A DNA stretch of 9,953 bases from an uncultured Eubacteriales bacterium. GTDB lineage: Bacteria > Bacillota > Clostridia > Oscillospirales > Acutalibacteraceae. Positions 1-6,221 of this stretch are shown piece by piece. Every line of letters starts with the position of its first letter. The first letter of the stretch is position 1. The position numbers and the translations under genes are program-made. The stretch lies in assembly GCA_900321595.1 (NCBI GenBank), contig ONWP01000182.1:1-9953 (forward strand). The letters are read 5' to 3'. The notes below the pieces were generated by a model. That model did no database searches and had not been told where the DNA came from. It worked only from the letters and a program-made list of their open reading frames with translations.

Positions 1-38
1 AGAAGAAAAACAAGCATGATGGCTGTCGCTTTTTTCAT
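1..38 (-). CDS. Start of a secreted or lipoprotein gene (partial, runs off left edge)
   Basis: Only the first 12 codons are inside the window, reading MKKATAIMLVFL on the minus strand. A start followed by two lysines and an uninterrupted hydrophobic stretch is the beginning of a signal peptide, so the product is probably exported; whether it is a lipoprotein cannot be seen. The start is fixed by a full AGGAGG ribosome site nine bases upstream (48-53, minus strand). An upstream ATG at 43 gives only Met-Glu-stop and is ignored. The function is unknown because the mature protein lies outside the window. The gene has a promoter and a set of in-phase direct repeats upstream, which suggests regulated expression. 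Confidence 0.72.
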   Translation of the reverse strand, partial: MKKATAIMLVFL

Positions 39-47
39 TCCATGTTT

Positions 48-53
48 CCTCCT
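48..53 (-). promoter_or_regulatory. Ribosome binding site of the left-edge gene
   Basis: The minus strand reads AGGAGG here, a perfect anti-Shine-Dalgarno match with a 9-nt spacer to the ATG at 38. It is the main support for calling a gene from only 38 visible bases. Confidence 0.75.
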
Positions 54-101
54 GTAAATCGTATGATCGCAGCCGCACGGGAATCGTACGGCGCACGTCT
101 C

Positions 102-129
102 ATTTTAACCGCAGCGGACCGAAATGCAA
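102..129 (-). promoter_or_regulatory. Candidate sigma-A promoter of the left-edge gene
   Basis: On the minus strand TTGCAT (129-124) is followed after 16 bases by TAAAAT (107-102). Transcription would start near 95 and leave a leader of about 57 bases before the ATG at 38. The -35 box is weak (TTG only), which would fit an activator-dependent promoter. The same TTGCA-type -35 appears in the promoters at 5455 and 7260. Confidence 0.45.
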
Positions 130-167
130 CCCCCGGGGAACGAAATCGCGATTTCAGGGAACGAAAT
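116..167. repeat. Three direct repeats with exact 21-nt period (candidate operator)
   Basis: The plus strand carries GGACCGAAAT at 116-125, GGAACGAAAT at 137-146 and GGAACGAAAT at 158-167. The copies differ by one base in the first and their starts are exactly 21 bases apart, two helical turns. On the minus strand, the sense of the left-edge gene, the unit reads ATTTCGTTCC. The array lies just upstream of and partly over the candidate -35 box, so it is probably a binding site for a dimeric or cooperative regulator. LytTR-family regulators use 9-bp direct repeats spaced about 21-22 bp, but the base match to their consensus is only partial. Confidence 0.55.
142..155. repeat. 14-bp perfect palindrome
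   Basis: GAAATCGCGATTTC is a perfect palindrome overlapping the second direct repeat (137-146). It could be a separate operator in the control region of the left-edge gene, or it could be incidental to the repeat. Confidence 0.35.
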
Positions 168-188
168 GAAAATTTTGTGCAATTTTCA
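167..188. repeat. Inverted repeat, 8-bp arms with 6-bp spacer
   Basis: TGAAAATT (167-174) and AATTTTCA (181-188) are perfect inverted arms around TTGTGC. The first arm begins on the last base of the third direct repeat. No T-run follows a stable stem, so it is more likely a protein-binding dyad than a terminator. Confidence 0.35.
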
Positions 189-341
189 GCGCGTTTTTCC
201 TCTTGACAAGCGAAAATGCATTCCCCGGTTCGACCGCCGCCCGTCAGCCGATCCCGTCTCACGTTATCGTAATACACATTAAAAGCCAATCATGCAGGTG
301 CGTTATTCGATAATAAAAAAGAGCCGGATAACAAGCTGTGC

Positions 342-472
342 CGACGCATTCGCGTGCCGGGGCGGCGCGATATCCCGTCGGACGTCCTGATCATGCTGCC
401 CGCTTCTATGGCGTGTCGACAGATTACATCCTCGATCTGACGGATCAGACGACATCGACGGTAATAAAATAA
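342..472 (+). pseudogene. Decayed C-terminal fragment of an XRE-family HTH regulator
   Basis: Translation of 369-398 gives DIPSDVLIML, and 404-469, one frame over, gives FYGVSTDYILDLTDQ and then TTSTVIK before a TAA at 470-472. Joined as DIPSDVLIML-ARFYGVSTDYILDLTD this matches the well-known last helix of clostridial XRE-type HTH domains, where V/I-L-xx-LA-x-FYGVSxDYLLGxTD is common. One base is missing around 398-403 relative to the expected Ala-Arg-Phe reading, so the frame is broken. Upstream, 342-368 reads RRIRVPGRR, which only loosely fits the preceding part of the domain, and no intact N-terminal half or start was found. It is probably a dead remnant. A sequencing error alone would not restore a full-length gene. 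Confidence 0.6.
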
Positions 473-535
473 TATCGCGGACGTTTTCATTTTCACGGCG
501 CGGGACGCAGGAAACCTAAGCCGAAATCAAAGAAC

Positions 536-562
536 CGAGGCGCTTCGGTCTGATGCGCCTCG
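536..562 (-). terminator. Terminator of the NRPS-like operon
   Basis: CGAGGCGC (536-543) and GCGCCTCG (555-562) form a perfect 8-bp stem with an 11-base loop, 30 bases past the stop of the last operon gene. Read on the minus strand the stem is followed by a short T-rich stretch (GTTCTTTGATTT). The U-tract is interrupted, so termination may be imperfect. Confidence 0.55.
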
Positions 563-592
563 ATTTCATATTTCCGTTTTCCGATCCCGATC

Positions 593-2203
593 TCACTGCC
601 GTTTGATCTTAAGCGTCGCGGTCTTCGGGAAGGGTTCGTCGCGCACGGCGAACGTCTGCACCTGCATATACTCCGCGAGCGTCTCATTCGCGCGCGCCAC
701 GGCGTCCGGCAGGCGGTCTCTCGCGTCGGGTTCGTCGTCCTCGTTCAGATAGAACTCCGCGTGGATCCGGTTGCCGCGCTCGCTGACAACGACCTCCCGG
801 ACGAACGGGATCTGCTCGCACAGGCGCGTCTCGATCTGTTCCGGCGAGACGTTTTTGCCGTTGGACAGGATGATGAGATTCTTTTCGCGTCCCGTGAAGA
901 ACAGGAAGCCGTCCTCGTCGATATAACCGCGGTCGCCGGTGCGCAGCCAGTCGCCGTCGAAGACAGAGGCGGTGGCCTCCGGGTCGCCGTAATATCCCAT
1001 GAACACATTGTCGCCCTTCACGCAGATCTCGCCCACGCCGTCGGCGTCGGGCTCGCGGATCTTCACCTCGCAGCACTCCAGCGGCAGACCCACGGAGCCG
1101 AATTTGTACGCGTACCGTCTGGAGCAGGTCACGCACGGCGCGCATTCGGTCAGGCCGTAGCCGGTGATGATCTGGATGCCCACGTCGAACATGAACCGCT
1201 CGATCTCGGGCGACAGATACGCGCCGCCGCAGAAGATGCATTCCAGCTCTCCGCCCAGGAACTCGTGGATCTCCGAGAAGATCTCCCGCCGGGCGTCGTA
1301 GCCGCTGAGCATGAAGTTGCGGCTCATCGTGATCCCCTGCATCAGCTTGTCGTAGGTGCCGTTGCGCTTGGCGGTCAGGACGATATTCTGATGGATCATC
1401 TCCACGACCATCGGCACGGCGGCGAACTGCACCGGCTTGTAGTCCCGGATGTCACGGTAGATCCGCTTAAGATCGGTGCAGATATAGCCCCACTGTCCGC
1501 GCACCAGCGTGGCGAACAGGCCGCTGACCCACGCGTACGTGTGATTGAGCGGCAGGAAGCCGATGCCGTGGGATTCGGGCGTCACGTGCATCACCGCGTA
1601 GACGTTGGAGCAAACGTTTTTATTGGAAAGCATCACGCCCTTGACCTTGCCGGTCGTGCCGGAGGTGTAGACGATGGACGCGAGCGCCTCCGGTGAGACG
1701 GTCGAAGCCAGAAACGCGTCCAGCGCCTCGGGCGCGGCGCGTCCCGCCGCCAGCAGCGCGTCCGCGTCGGAGGAGAGAAAGATCTCTGCGGGCGCGGCGT
1801 TTTCCGGGATCTCGCCGAGCTTTTCGCGCTGCTTCGGCGTGCAGACAAGCGCTCTGCAGCCGCAGTCCGCCAGCTGGTCGTACAGATCCCGCGCCGGCAG
1901 CGCGGCGTCGAGCGCCACGGTGACGCAGCCGTTCACCTGCGCGGCGTAGTAGACCACATTCCAGAAGTAGCTGTTCTCCATGAGGATCGCCAGCTTGTCG
2001 CCCTCGACGATCCCGCGCGTGCGCAGGAACGCGCCAAAGTCGCGCACGTCCCGGTACACGTCGCAGAACCGCTTTTCCGTGACCTGCCGGTTTTCATCCG
2101 TAAAAACGAACTGCCGCTTCTCGCCGCCGCGGGCGAAGCCGTCGAGGATCAGCTCGCGGATCGTCGGCATGACCGGAAAGTCGTCGAAATACTCCTGCGT
2201 CAT
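593..2203 (-). CDS. AMP-forming acyl/aryl ligase 2 (adenylating enzyme, ANL superfamily)
   Basis: This 536-residue protein has the full acyl-CoA synthetase/adenylation fold. It shows the P-loop VYTSGTTGKVKG (178-189), the LPLNHTYAWVSG region (218-229), GYGLTECAP (348-356), the RTGD aspartate (421-424), the hinge and A8 loop GREKNLIILSNGKNVSP (438-454), and a C-terminal LKIKR holding the likely catalytic Lys532. The usual S/T-G-K-I-K reads T-L-K-I-K here, with Leu for Gly. Such enzymes form acyl- or aminoacyl-adenylates and pass them to CoA or a carrier protein. Its start lies 3 bases after the carrier-protein stop, so it is co-translated and the carrier is a natural acceptor. It has no signal peptide and is cytosolic. 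It resembles fatty-acyl ligases more than NRPS A domains, but the substrate cannot be read from sequence. Confidence 0.9.
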   Translation of the reverse strand: MTQEYFDDFPVMPTIRELILDGFARGGEKRQFVFTDENRQVTEKRFCDVYRDVRDFGAFLRTRGIVEGDKLAILMENSYFWNVVYYAAQVNGCVTVALDAALPARDLYDQLADCGCRALVCTPKQREKLGEIPENAAPAEIFLSSDADALLAAGRAAPEALDAFLASTVSPEALASIVYTSGTTGKVKGVMLSNKNVCSNVYAVMHVTPESHGIGFLPLNHTYAWVSGLFATLVRGQWGYICTDLKRIYRDIRDYKPVQFAAVPMVVEMIHQNIVLTAKRNGTYDKLMQGITMSRNFMLSGYDARREIFSEIHEFLGGELECIFCGGAYLSPEIERFMFDVGIQIITGYGLTECAPCVTCSRRYAYKFGSVGLPLECCEVKIREPDADGVGEICVKGDNVFMGYYGDPEATASVFDGDWLRTGDRGYIDEDGFLFFTGREKNLIILSNGKNVSPEQIETRLCEQIPFVREVVVSERGNRIHAEFYLNEDDEPDARDRLPDAVARANETLAEYMQVQTFAVRDEPFPKTATLKIKRQ

Positions 2204-2206
2204 CGC

Positions 2207-2434
2207 TCACGCCTTCGCGCGCTTCAGCGCGTCGAACAGCTCGCCGACGGTGCGCACCGCGCGCAGGTCGAGCGCGTCCGCGTCAACGCCCCACCGGTCG
2301 CACATCTCGCCCACGGCGCAGGTCGTGTCAAAGCTCGTCAGGCCGCAGTCCTGCTTCAGAAGCGCGTCCGCGTCGATCTCGCAGTCAGGCTCCACGTATT
2401 CCAGGATCACATCGATCACGTCTGTCAGTTCCAT
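2207..2434 (-). CDS. Standalone acyl/peptidyl carrier protein
   Basis: This is a 75-residue acidic protein, the usual size of a free carrier protein. The phosphopantetheine site is Ser34 in CGLTSFDTT (30-38), matching the G-(L)-T/D-S-hydrophobic signature. A hydrophobic helix I (VIDVILEYV) precedes it, and VRTVGELFDALKRA forms the last helix. The serine is preceded by Thr, as in many ligase-partnered carriers (LGLTS), rather than the Asp of fatty-acid-synthesis ACP (DSL). AGGAGG (2443-2448) lies 8 bases before the ATG, inside the end of the condensation gene. It is the only carrier in the operon, so at most one intermediate can be protein-tethered by this set. It needs a phosphopantetheinyl transferase encoded elsewhere. 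Confidence 0.9.
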   Translation of the reverse strand: MELTDVIDVILEYVEPDCEIDADALLKQDCGLTSFDTTCAVGEMCDRWGVDADALDLRAVRTVGELFDALKRAKA

Positions 2435-2437
2435 TTC

Positions 2438-3886
2438 TTATGCCTCCTGAGGTTCGATCCGCGCGAGGATCTCGCCGATCGCGCGGTCGGGGTCTTCCGC
2501 GCCGAGCATCACCGCGCGGATCAGCCGGTCGTAAAATACGGCCAGGTCGTGCGCCGCGGCCTCTTCGCTGACGCGGTATTCAAAGATAAATTCCAGTCCG
2601 TTGTCGTTCAGGCGGTTCTTCACCGTCAGGTACAGGTTCTGCGCCGAGTAGCCGTTGTGGTACCAGACGCCTCTGGCCGTCTTTTTGACTTCTTCCGACT
2701 CAAACGGGATCTCCAGCGGCGCGTGGTAGGAGAAGCTCATGCTGTCGTAGGTCTGCTCGAGCCGGTCCATATGCATCGCCATATGCTTGATATGATACAT
2801 CTCCAGCGTGTCGAACGCGCAGTGGCGGAAGACCTCGTTCTGCTCGTCCTCGACCAGTCGCGCGGCCTCCGCGAAGGTCAGCGACGGATCGACGATCGTG
2901 CGCAGCGTGTAGAAGTGCCAGCGGTTGCCGCCGGACTTCTTCTCCAGCAGCGTTCCGCGCCGGTTGATCATAAACTTAAAGGAGACGTCGGGCTGCGCCC
3001 GGTTGAAGGACGACAGCGCCGTGCGCAGGCCCAGCATCAGCACGCAGGGCACGGACAGGCCGCGCTGTTCGCACATCGCGAGCACCTTTTCGGTATCCTG
3101 CGCGGAGACCTCGTAATAGAGCTGCTTCGACACGGGATGCTCACCCTCGAACATCAGCACGTAGCGCTGACTGTCGTCGCCGGATTCGCGCCGCGCCTTT
3201 TCCAGACGGTTGTCCAGCAGATAGTCGTTGAAGATCGGCTCGCTCTCCGTCGAGAAGCGCTGCATCCAGTACGCCCGGTCCGCCTTGCGGCGGTCGCTGT
3301 TCAGGTACTCCAGCTCCTGCGTCATCGCCTCGAGATACGGCTTCATCGGCTTCGGGTACGACCCGCAGCCGCGCTTGCTCAGGTAGATCGCCATCACGTC
3401 CGCCATGAAGAGCTTCGCGGCGTAGCCGTCGAAGGCGAGGTGGTGCAGCTTGCAGTAGAAGCCGTTCCGGTCCTCGGGCATCCGCACGATCTTCACAAAG
3501 CTCAGCGCGTTGTCCTCCAGCGGCGTGCCGACGCGCGTCTCCGCCTCAAGGAGCCCGTCCGCCTCCGCCGTGGTTCGATCCGACAGATCGACCGTCTCGA
3601 CGGGCGGCAGAGGCTCTTCGCTGAGGAACTGCACCAGGCCGAATTTGAGGTCGGGCTTGAAGCGCAGACGCATCGTGTCGCACCGGTCCCGGGCCTCCCC
3701 GATCGCCTCGCACAGCAGCGCCTCGTCAAAATCCCCCTGCCAGTAGCAGCCCGTGCCGATATTGAGCATCGCGAGCTCCCGGCTGTAGGTGTTGTAGACG
3801 AAGTACATCAGGCGCTGCGCCTGGGTCAGCGGATACGCCGTGTAGGTCTTCCCGTCCTTCGCGGTGATCTGTACCGAATCGATCAT
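2438..3886 (-). CDS. Standalone condensation-domain acyltransferase (NRPS C-domain / PapA-like)
   Basis: The protein has 482 residues from the ATG at 3886, close to the roughly 450-residue size of a single NRPS condensation domain. An N-terminal YPLTQAQRLMYF (18-29) matches motif C1, and HHLAFDG (148-154) is the catalytic HHxxxDG motif with His149 as the active-site histidine. FKFMINRRG further on fits the later NR motif. This fold joins a carrier-bound acyl group to an amine or alcohol, making an amide or ester; relatives include PapA acyltransferases and chloramphenicol acetyltransferase. The start overlaps the stop of the upstream ligase as ATGA, and AAGGTGG lies 5 bases upstream. A GTG at 3895 would extend it by three residues but sits too close to its ribosome site. 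No carrier or adenylation domain is fused to it. Confidence 0.87.
   Translation of the reverse strand: MIDSVQITAKDGKTYTAYPLTQAQRLMYFVYNTYSRELAMLNIGTGCYWQGDFDEALLCEAIGEARDRCDTMRLRFKPDLKFGLVQFLSEEPLPPVETVDLSDRTTAEADGLLEAETRVGTPLEDNALSFVKIVRMPEDRNGFYCKLHHLAFDGYAAKLFMADVMAIYLSKRGCGSYPKPMKPYLEAMTQELEYLNSDRRKADRAYWMQRFSTESEPIFNDYLLDNRLEKARRESGDDSQRYVLMFEGEHPVSKQLYYEVSAQDTEKVLAMCEQRGLSVPCVLMLGLRTALSSFNRAQPDVSFKFMINRRGTLLEKKSGGNRWHFYTLRTIVDPSLTFAEAARLVEDEQNEVFRHCAFDTLEMYHIKHMAMHMDRLEQTYDSMSFSYHAPLEIPFESEEVKKTARGVWYHNGYSAQNLYLTVKNRLNDNGLEFIFEYRVSEEAAAHDLAVFYDRLIRAVMLGAEDPDRAIGEILARIEPQEA
2443..2448 (-). promoter_or_regulatory. Ribosome binding site of the carrier-protein gene
   Basis: The minus strand reads AGGAGG, a perfect match with 8 bases to the ATG at 2434. 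It sits within the last codons of the condensation gene and is the strongest ribosome site in the operon, which may give extra carrier protein relative to the enzymes. Confidence 0.7.
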
Positions 3887-5403
3887 GGATTCCACCTTCT
3901 CCTTTTGATTTTCCCTGTATTTGTCTTTTCCAGCGGCGTCTGCCGGATCGTCACGCGGTCGATCTCCCGCGCGGCCGTGTCAGACGCGTTTTTCGCCGCG
4001 ACGAGCGCCCTGACGGCGGCTTCCAAATCCGCGACGCCTGTCTTTCTCGCGTAGTCGTAGTCCGGATATACGTCGCAGGCGATCTCGCCCCGGTCCTCGT
4101 AGACCTCGATCTCCCGGATCAGCGGGTCCGCGGCGTACTTGCGCTCAAGCTCCTCCGGCGAGACGTTCTCCCCGTTGGGCAGGATGATGACGTTTTTGCA
4201 CCGGCCGACGATGAACAGCTCCCGGTCGGGCGTGACGCGCCCCAGATCGCCGGTGCGGAACCAGCCGTCCGGCGTGAAGACCGCCGCGGTCTCCTCGGGC
4301 CGCTTGTAGTAGCCGATCATCAGCGACGGGCTGCGGACCTGGATCTCCCCGTCCACGAGCCGCACCTGACAAATGCTGATGATGCGGCCGCCGGACGCGG
4401 CGCAGGTGCCGCCGTCCGGAACGGCGATGCGCGGGCCGGTCTCCGTCATGCCGTAGCCCTGCCGGATGGTGATCCCCATCTCGGCGAATTCCCGGTCGTT
4501 GGCCGCCGTGTACGACGCGCCGGAGACGATGATGTTGCGCAGCCGTCTGCCGAATACCCGTTCGGCGGCTTCGCGCGGCGTAAGCTCCGGCTCGCGGCGG
4601 CGCAGCAGGCGCACCCGGCGCAGCAGCGAATCCGCGATCACCGGCACCAGACGCAGCACCGTCGGCTCCCAGCAGAGCAGCTCCTTCCCCAGCGCGGCGA
4701 GACTGCTGTTCAGGCAGATCGTCACGCCGTCCTTGAGGTTCTTCAGGTAGTCGCAGGAGAAGCTGAAGATATGATGCATGGGCAGCACGTTGAGCGCCAC
4801 GTGACCGCCCTCGAAATCCATTTCCCGGAAATACACGTTCGACACCAGCGCCGCGGAGGAGAGCATCGCGCCCTTGCGTGTGCCGGTGGTGCCGCTCGTG
4901 TAGATGATCGCCGAGCAGCGCTCCGGCAGCTCCCAGGACGGCCAGTCGGCGGGCGCGTCCGGCAGCGCGGCAAAATCCGCCGCGTCGATCGCCTCGCAGA
5001 AGCGGACGCGCGCGCAGTCGTCCCGCGCGGCGGCCGGATCGAAGCATTTCGGCGCGTAGAGCACGCCGTCCGCGTCGCTGTCGAGCAGCAGACGGCGCTT
5101 CTCCGCCGGCGGCTCGTCGAAGCCGACGGGCACCGCCGTGCAGCCGCTGATAAAGATCGCGTTGAGCCATACCAGATACGCGTAACTCGTGTGTCCCGTG
5201 ATCACGATGTGGCCGCCGCGCGGGAACCGCCGCCGCAGCTCCGCCGCCGCCCGCAGGCTGTCGTCAAACAGCGTCCGGTAGCTCTTGTCCTGCGACGCGC
5301 CGTTTTCCATAAAACGGATGGCCGCCCTTTCGCCATAGCGCGCGGCGCAGTCCGACAGAAGCGCGCCGATCGTCAGCGCCGGCGTCCGCGTATCCTGATC
5401 CAT
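3883..5403 (-). CDS. AMP-forming acyl/aryl ligase 1 (first gene of NRPS-like operon)
   Basis: From the ATG at 5403 this is a 506-residue ANL-superfamily enzyme. It shows IIYTSGTTGTRKG (166-178, P-loop), LPMHHIFSFS (207-216), GYGMTETG (316-323), WFRTGDLG (381-388), GRCKNVIILPNGENVSP (400-416) and TNTGKIKR (494-501) with catalytic Lys498. It activates a carboxylic acid as an adenylate and transfers it to CoA or a carrier thiol. It and ligase 2 share the fold but differ at the acyl-pocket segments, so two different substrates are likely. The start was chosen because AAGGCGGTG (5410-5418) lies 6 bases upstream. An in-frame ATG at 5460 would fall only about 7 bases after the predicted transcription start. 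Its stop overlaps the condensation gene start. It is cytosolic and divergent from the TetR gene. Confidence 0.9.
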   Translation of the reverse strand: MDQDTRTPALTIGALLSDCAARYGERAAIRFMENGASQDKSYRTLFDDSLRAAAELRRRFPRGGHIVITGHTSYAYLVWLNAIFISGCTAVPVGFDEPPAEKRRLLLDSDADGVLYAPKCFDPAAARDDCARVRFCEAIDAADFAALPDAPADWPSWELPERCSAIIYTSGTTGTRKGAMLSSAALVSNVYFREMDFEGGHVALNVLPMHHIFSFSCDYLKNLKDGVTICLNSSLAALGKELLCWEPTVLRLVPVIADSLLRRVRLLRRREPELTPREAAERVFGRRLRNIIVSGASYTAANDREFAEMGITIRQGYGMTETGPRIAVPDGGTCAASGGRIISICQVRLVDGEIQVRSPSLMIGYYKRPEETAAVFTPDGWFRTGDLGRVTPDRELFIVGRCKNVIILPNGENVSPEELERKYAADPLIREIEVYEDRGEIACDVYPDYDYARKTGVADLEAAVRALVAAKNASDTAAREIDRVTIRQTPLEKTNTGKIKRRRWNP

Positions 5404-5454
5404 CCGTTTCACCGCCTTTTTTCGTGCGCAGTGTGCTGATTCTGAAACAGCGTG

Positions 5455-5483
5455 TTGCATTTTACCGCCGGTTATTATATAAT
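5455..5483 (+). promoter_or_regulatory. Promoter of the TetR-hydrolase operon
   Basis: TTGCAT (5455-5460), 17 bases, then TATAAT (5478-5483). Transcription should start near 5490, leaving a leader of about 117 bases before the regulator ATG. Its -10 shares bases with the minus-strand -10 inside the 12-bp palindrome TATTATATAATA (5473-5484), so the two promoters overlap and RNA polymerase probably cannot occupy both at once. Confidence 0.6.
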
Positions 5484-5502
5484 ATCCGTGAAAACAGCGC
5501 AA
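5474..5502 (-). promoter_or_regulatory. Promoter of the NRPS-like operon
   Basis: On the minus strand TTGCGC (5502-5497) is followed after 17 bases by TATAAT (5479-5474). Transcription should begin near 5467, giving a leader of about 64 bases to the ATG at 5403. The -35 box overlaps the tandem AACAGC motifs at 5493-5506, so a repressor bound there could block it. Confidence 0.6.
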
Positions 5503-5606
5503 CAGCCAGATTGATGAAAGCTGTTCTGAAAGCGACGGATTTCGGCGGCTTGTGTTGTTTCTCCGACATTATTTACAAAATTGTTTCATTTTCGGGAGGG
5601 GATCCG

Positions 5607-6221
5607 ATGACTGAACCGCGGGAGGACCGGCGGACGCGCATGAGCCGCAGGCTGCTGCAGAATGCGCTCATCGAGATGATGAAGACGAAATCCATCCATG
5701 AAATCAGCATCAAGCGTCTGTGCGAGATCGCCGACGTGAACCGCAGCACCTTCTACCGGTACTACGGCTCGCAGTACGATCTGCACCGGGAGATCGTAGA
5801 CCGGGTCTCCGGGGAGATCGTGGCGCGCGCCACACGGCATCCGGACGGCCTGCTCAACCTGCGGGCGGTCCTGACGGACACGCTCGAATACATCGAGCAG
5901 GAGCGCGAGCTGATCCTGGTGCTGCTCAGCAGCAACGGCACGCTGAACATCGGCGAGACGTTCACCGAGATCGTCAACCGGCTGACCGGCGAGGAGCAGC
6001 AGGGCGAGCTGCGCATGTACTGCATCCAGTTCCTGTCGGCGGGGCTGACGAACATCGTCTGGACGTGGCTCCAGAAGGAGGATCACCGCTCGCCGCAGGA
6101 GGTCGCCGGCATGCTCAGCGAGCTGTTCCGTCACGGCGTGAGAAGGGCGATCCTGTTCGCCGGCAGACCGGATACCGCCGAAAAGCCATCCAAACAAGAG
6201 AGGAGCGAGTCTGTATGTTGA
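5607..6221 (+). CDS. TetR/AcrR-family transcriptional regulator
   Basis: This is a 204-residue regulator. The N-terminal DNA-binding domain spans about 12-62, with the helix-turn-helix in ISIKRLCEIADVNRSTFYRY (33-52) followed by YGSQYDLHREIV, the classic TetR signature. The C-terminal ligand domain contains LEYIEQERELILVLLSSNG and a late AGLTNIVWTWLQKEDHRSPQE segment, typical of the clostridial TetR C-terminal subgroup (isoleucine/tryptophan helix followed by S-P-E/Q-E). The ATG at 5607 is preceded by GGGAGGGG (5594-5601); an in-frame ATG at 5424 lies upstream of the promoter and was rejected. It is divergent from the NRPS-like operon, so it probably controls that operon and itself, sensing a substrate or product. 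Its stop overlaps the hydrolase start. Confidence 0.9.
   Translation: MTEPREDRRTRMSRRLLQNALIEMMKTKSIHEISIKRLCEIADVNRSTFYRYYGSQYDLHREIVDRVSGEIVARATRHPDGLLNLRAVLTDTLEYIEQERELILVLLSSNGTLNIGETFTEIVNRLTGEEQQGELRMYCIQFLSAGLTNIVWTWLQKEDHRSPQEVAGMLSELFRHGVRRAILFAGRPDTAEKPSKQERSESVC

Larger units (their letters stand above)
5446..5525. promoter_or_regulatory. Cluster of AACAGC motifs, candidate TetR operator
   Basis: AACAGC occurs at 5446-5451, 5493-5498 and 5501-5506 and, inverted, as GCTGTT at 5520-5525. The first lies in a small dyad AACA-GCG-TGTT (5446-5456) overlapping the plus-strand -35. The second and third are tandem at 8-bp spacing over the minus-strand -35. The arms at 5501-5506 and 5520-5525 form an inverted repeat with 13 bases between. 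The placement fits autoregulation plus control of the biosynthetic operon, but the true operator is a guess. Confidence 0.4.
5404..5606. other. Divergent intergenic region, NRPS-like operon / TetR operon
   Basis: This 203-bp gap holds both promoters, the AACAGC motifs, ligase 1's ribosome site (5410-5418) and the TetR ribosome site (5594-5601). From about 5527 to 5593 no promoter better than those listed and no gene was found. ACAAAATTGT (5576-5585) is a short imperfect dyad of unknown meaning just before the regulator's ribosome site. Confidence 0.6.

Noticed and set aside
203..208. Perfect TTGACA -35 box on the plus strand
   Set aside because: No acceptable -10 hexamer lies 16-18 bases downstream (sequence around 226-231 is CGGTTC), and there is no intact plus-strand gene for it to serve.
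35..496. Two minus-strand small open frames (35-289 and 290-496)
   Set aside because: They have no ribosome sites and Arg/Ser-rich composition, and they overlap the promoter region and the XRE remnant on the other strand.
761..1696. Long plus-strand open frame of 311 codons opposite ligase 2
   Set aside because: It lies entirely antisense to a gene with complete ANL motifs; its translation is low-complexity (Ala/Val/Asp/His/Arg-rich), as expected from the mirror of GC-rich codons.
2549..4054. Plus-strand open frame of 501 codons opposite the condensation gene
   Set aside because: It is antisense to a protein with an intact HHxxxDG motif. The composition is repetitive Arg/Val/Leu/His with no domain signature.
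5404..5502. 33-residue N-terminal extension of ligase 1
   Set aside because: The minus-strand promoter falls inside it, and the ATG at 5460 would leave only about 7 bases of leader, while the ATG at 5403 has a well-placed ribosome site.
5424..5606. N-terminal extension of the TetR protein from the ATG at 5424
   Set aside because: It would begin upstream of the predicted transcription start near 5490; the extra residues are not TetR-like, and a strong ribosome site precedes the ATG at 5607.
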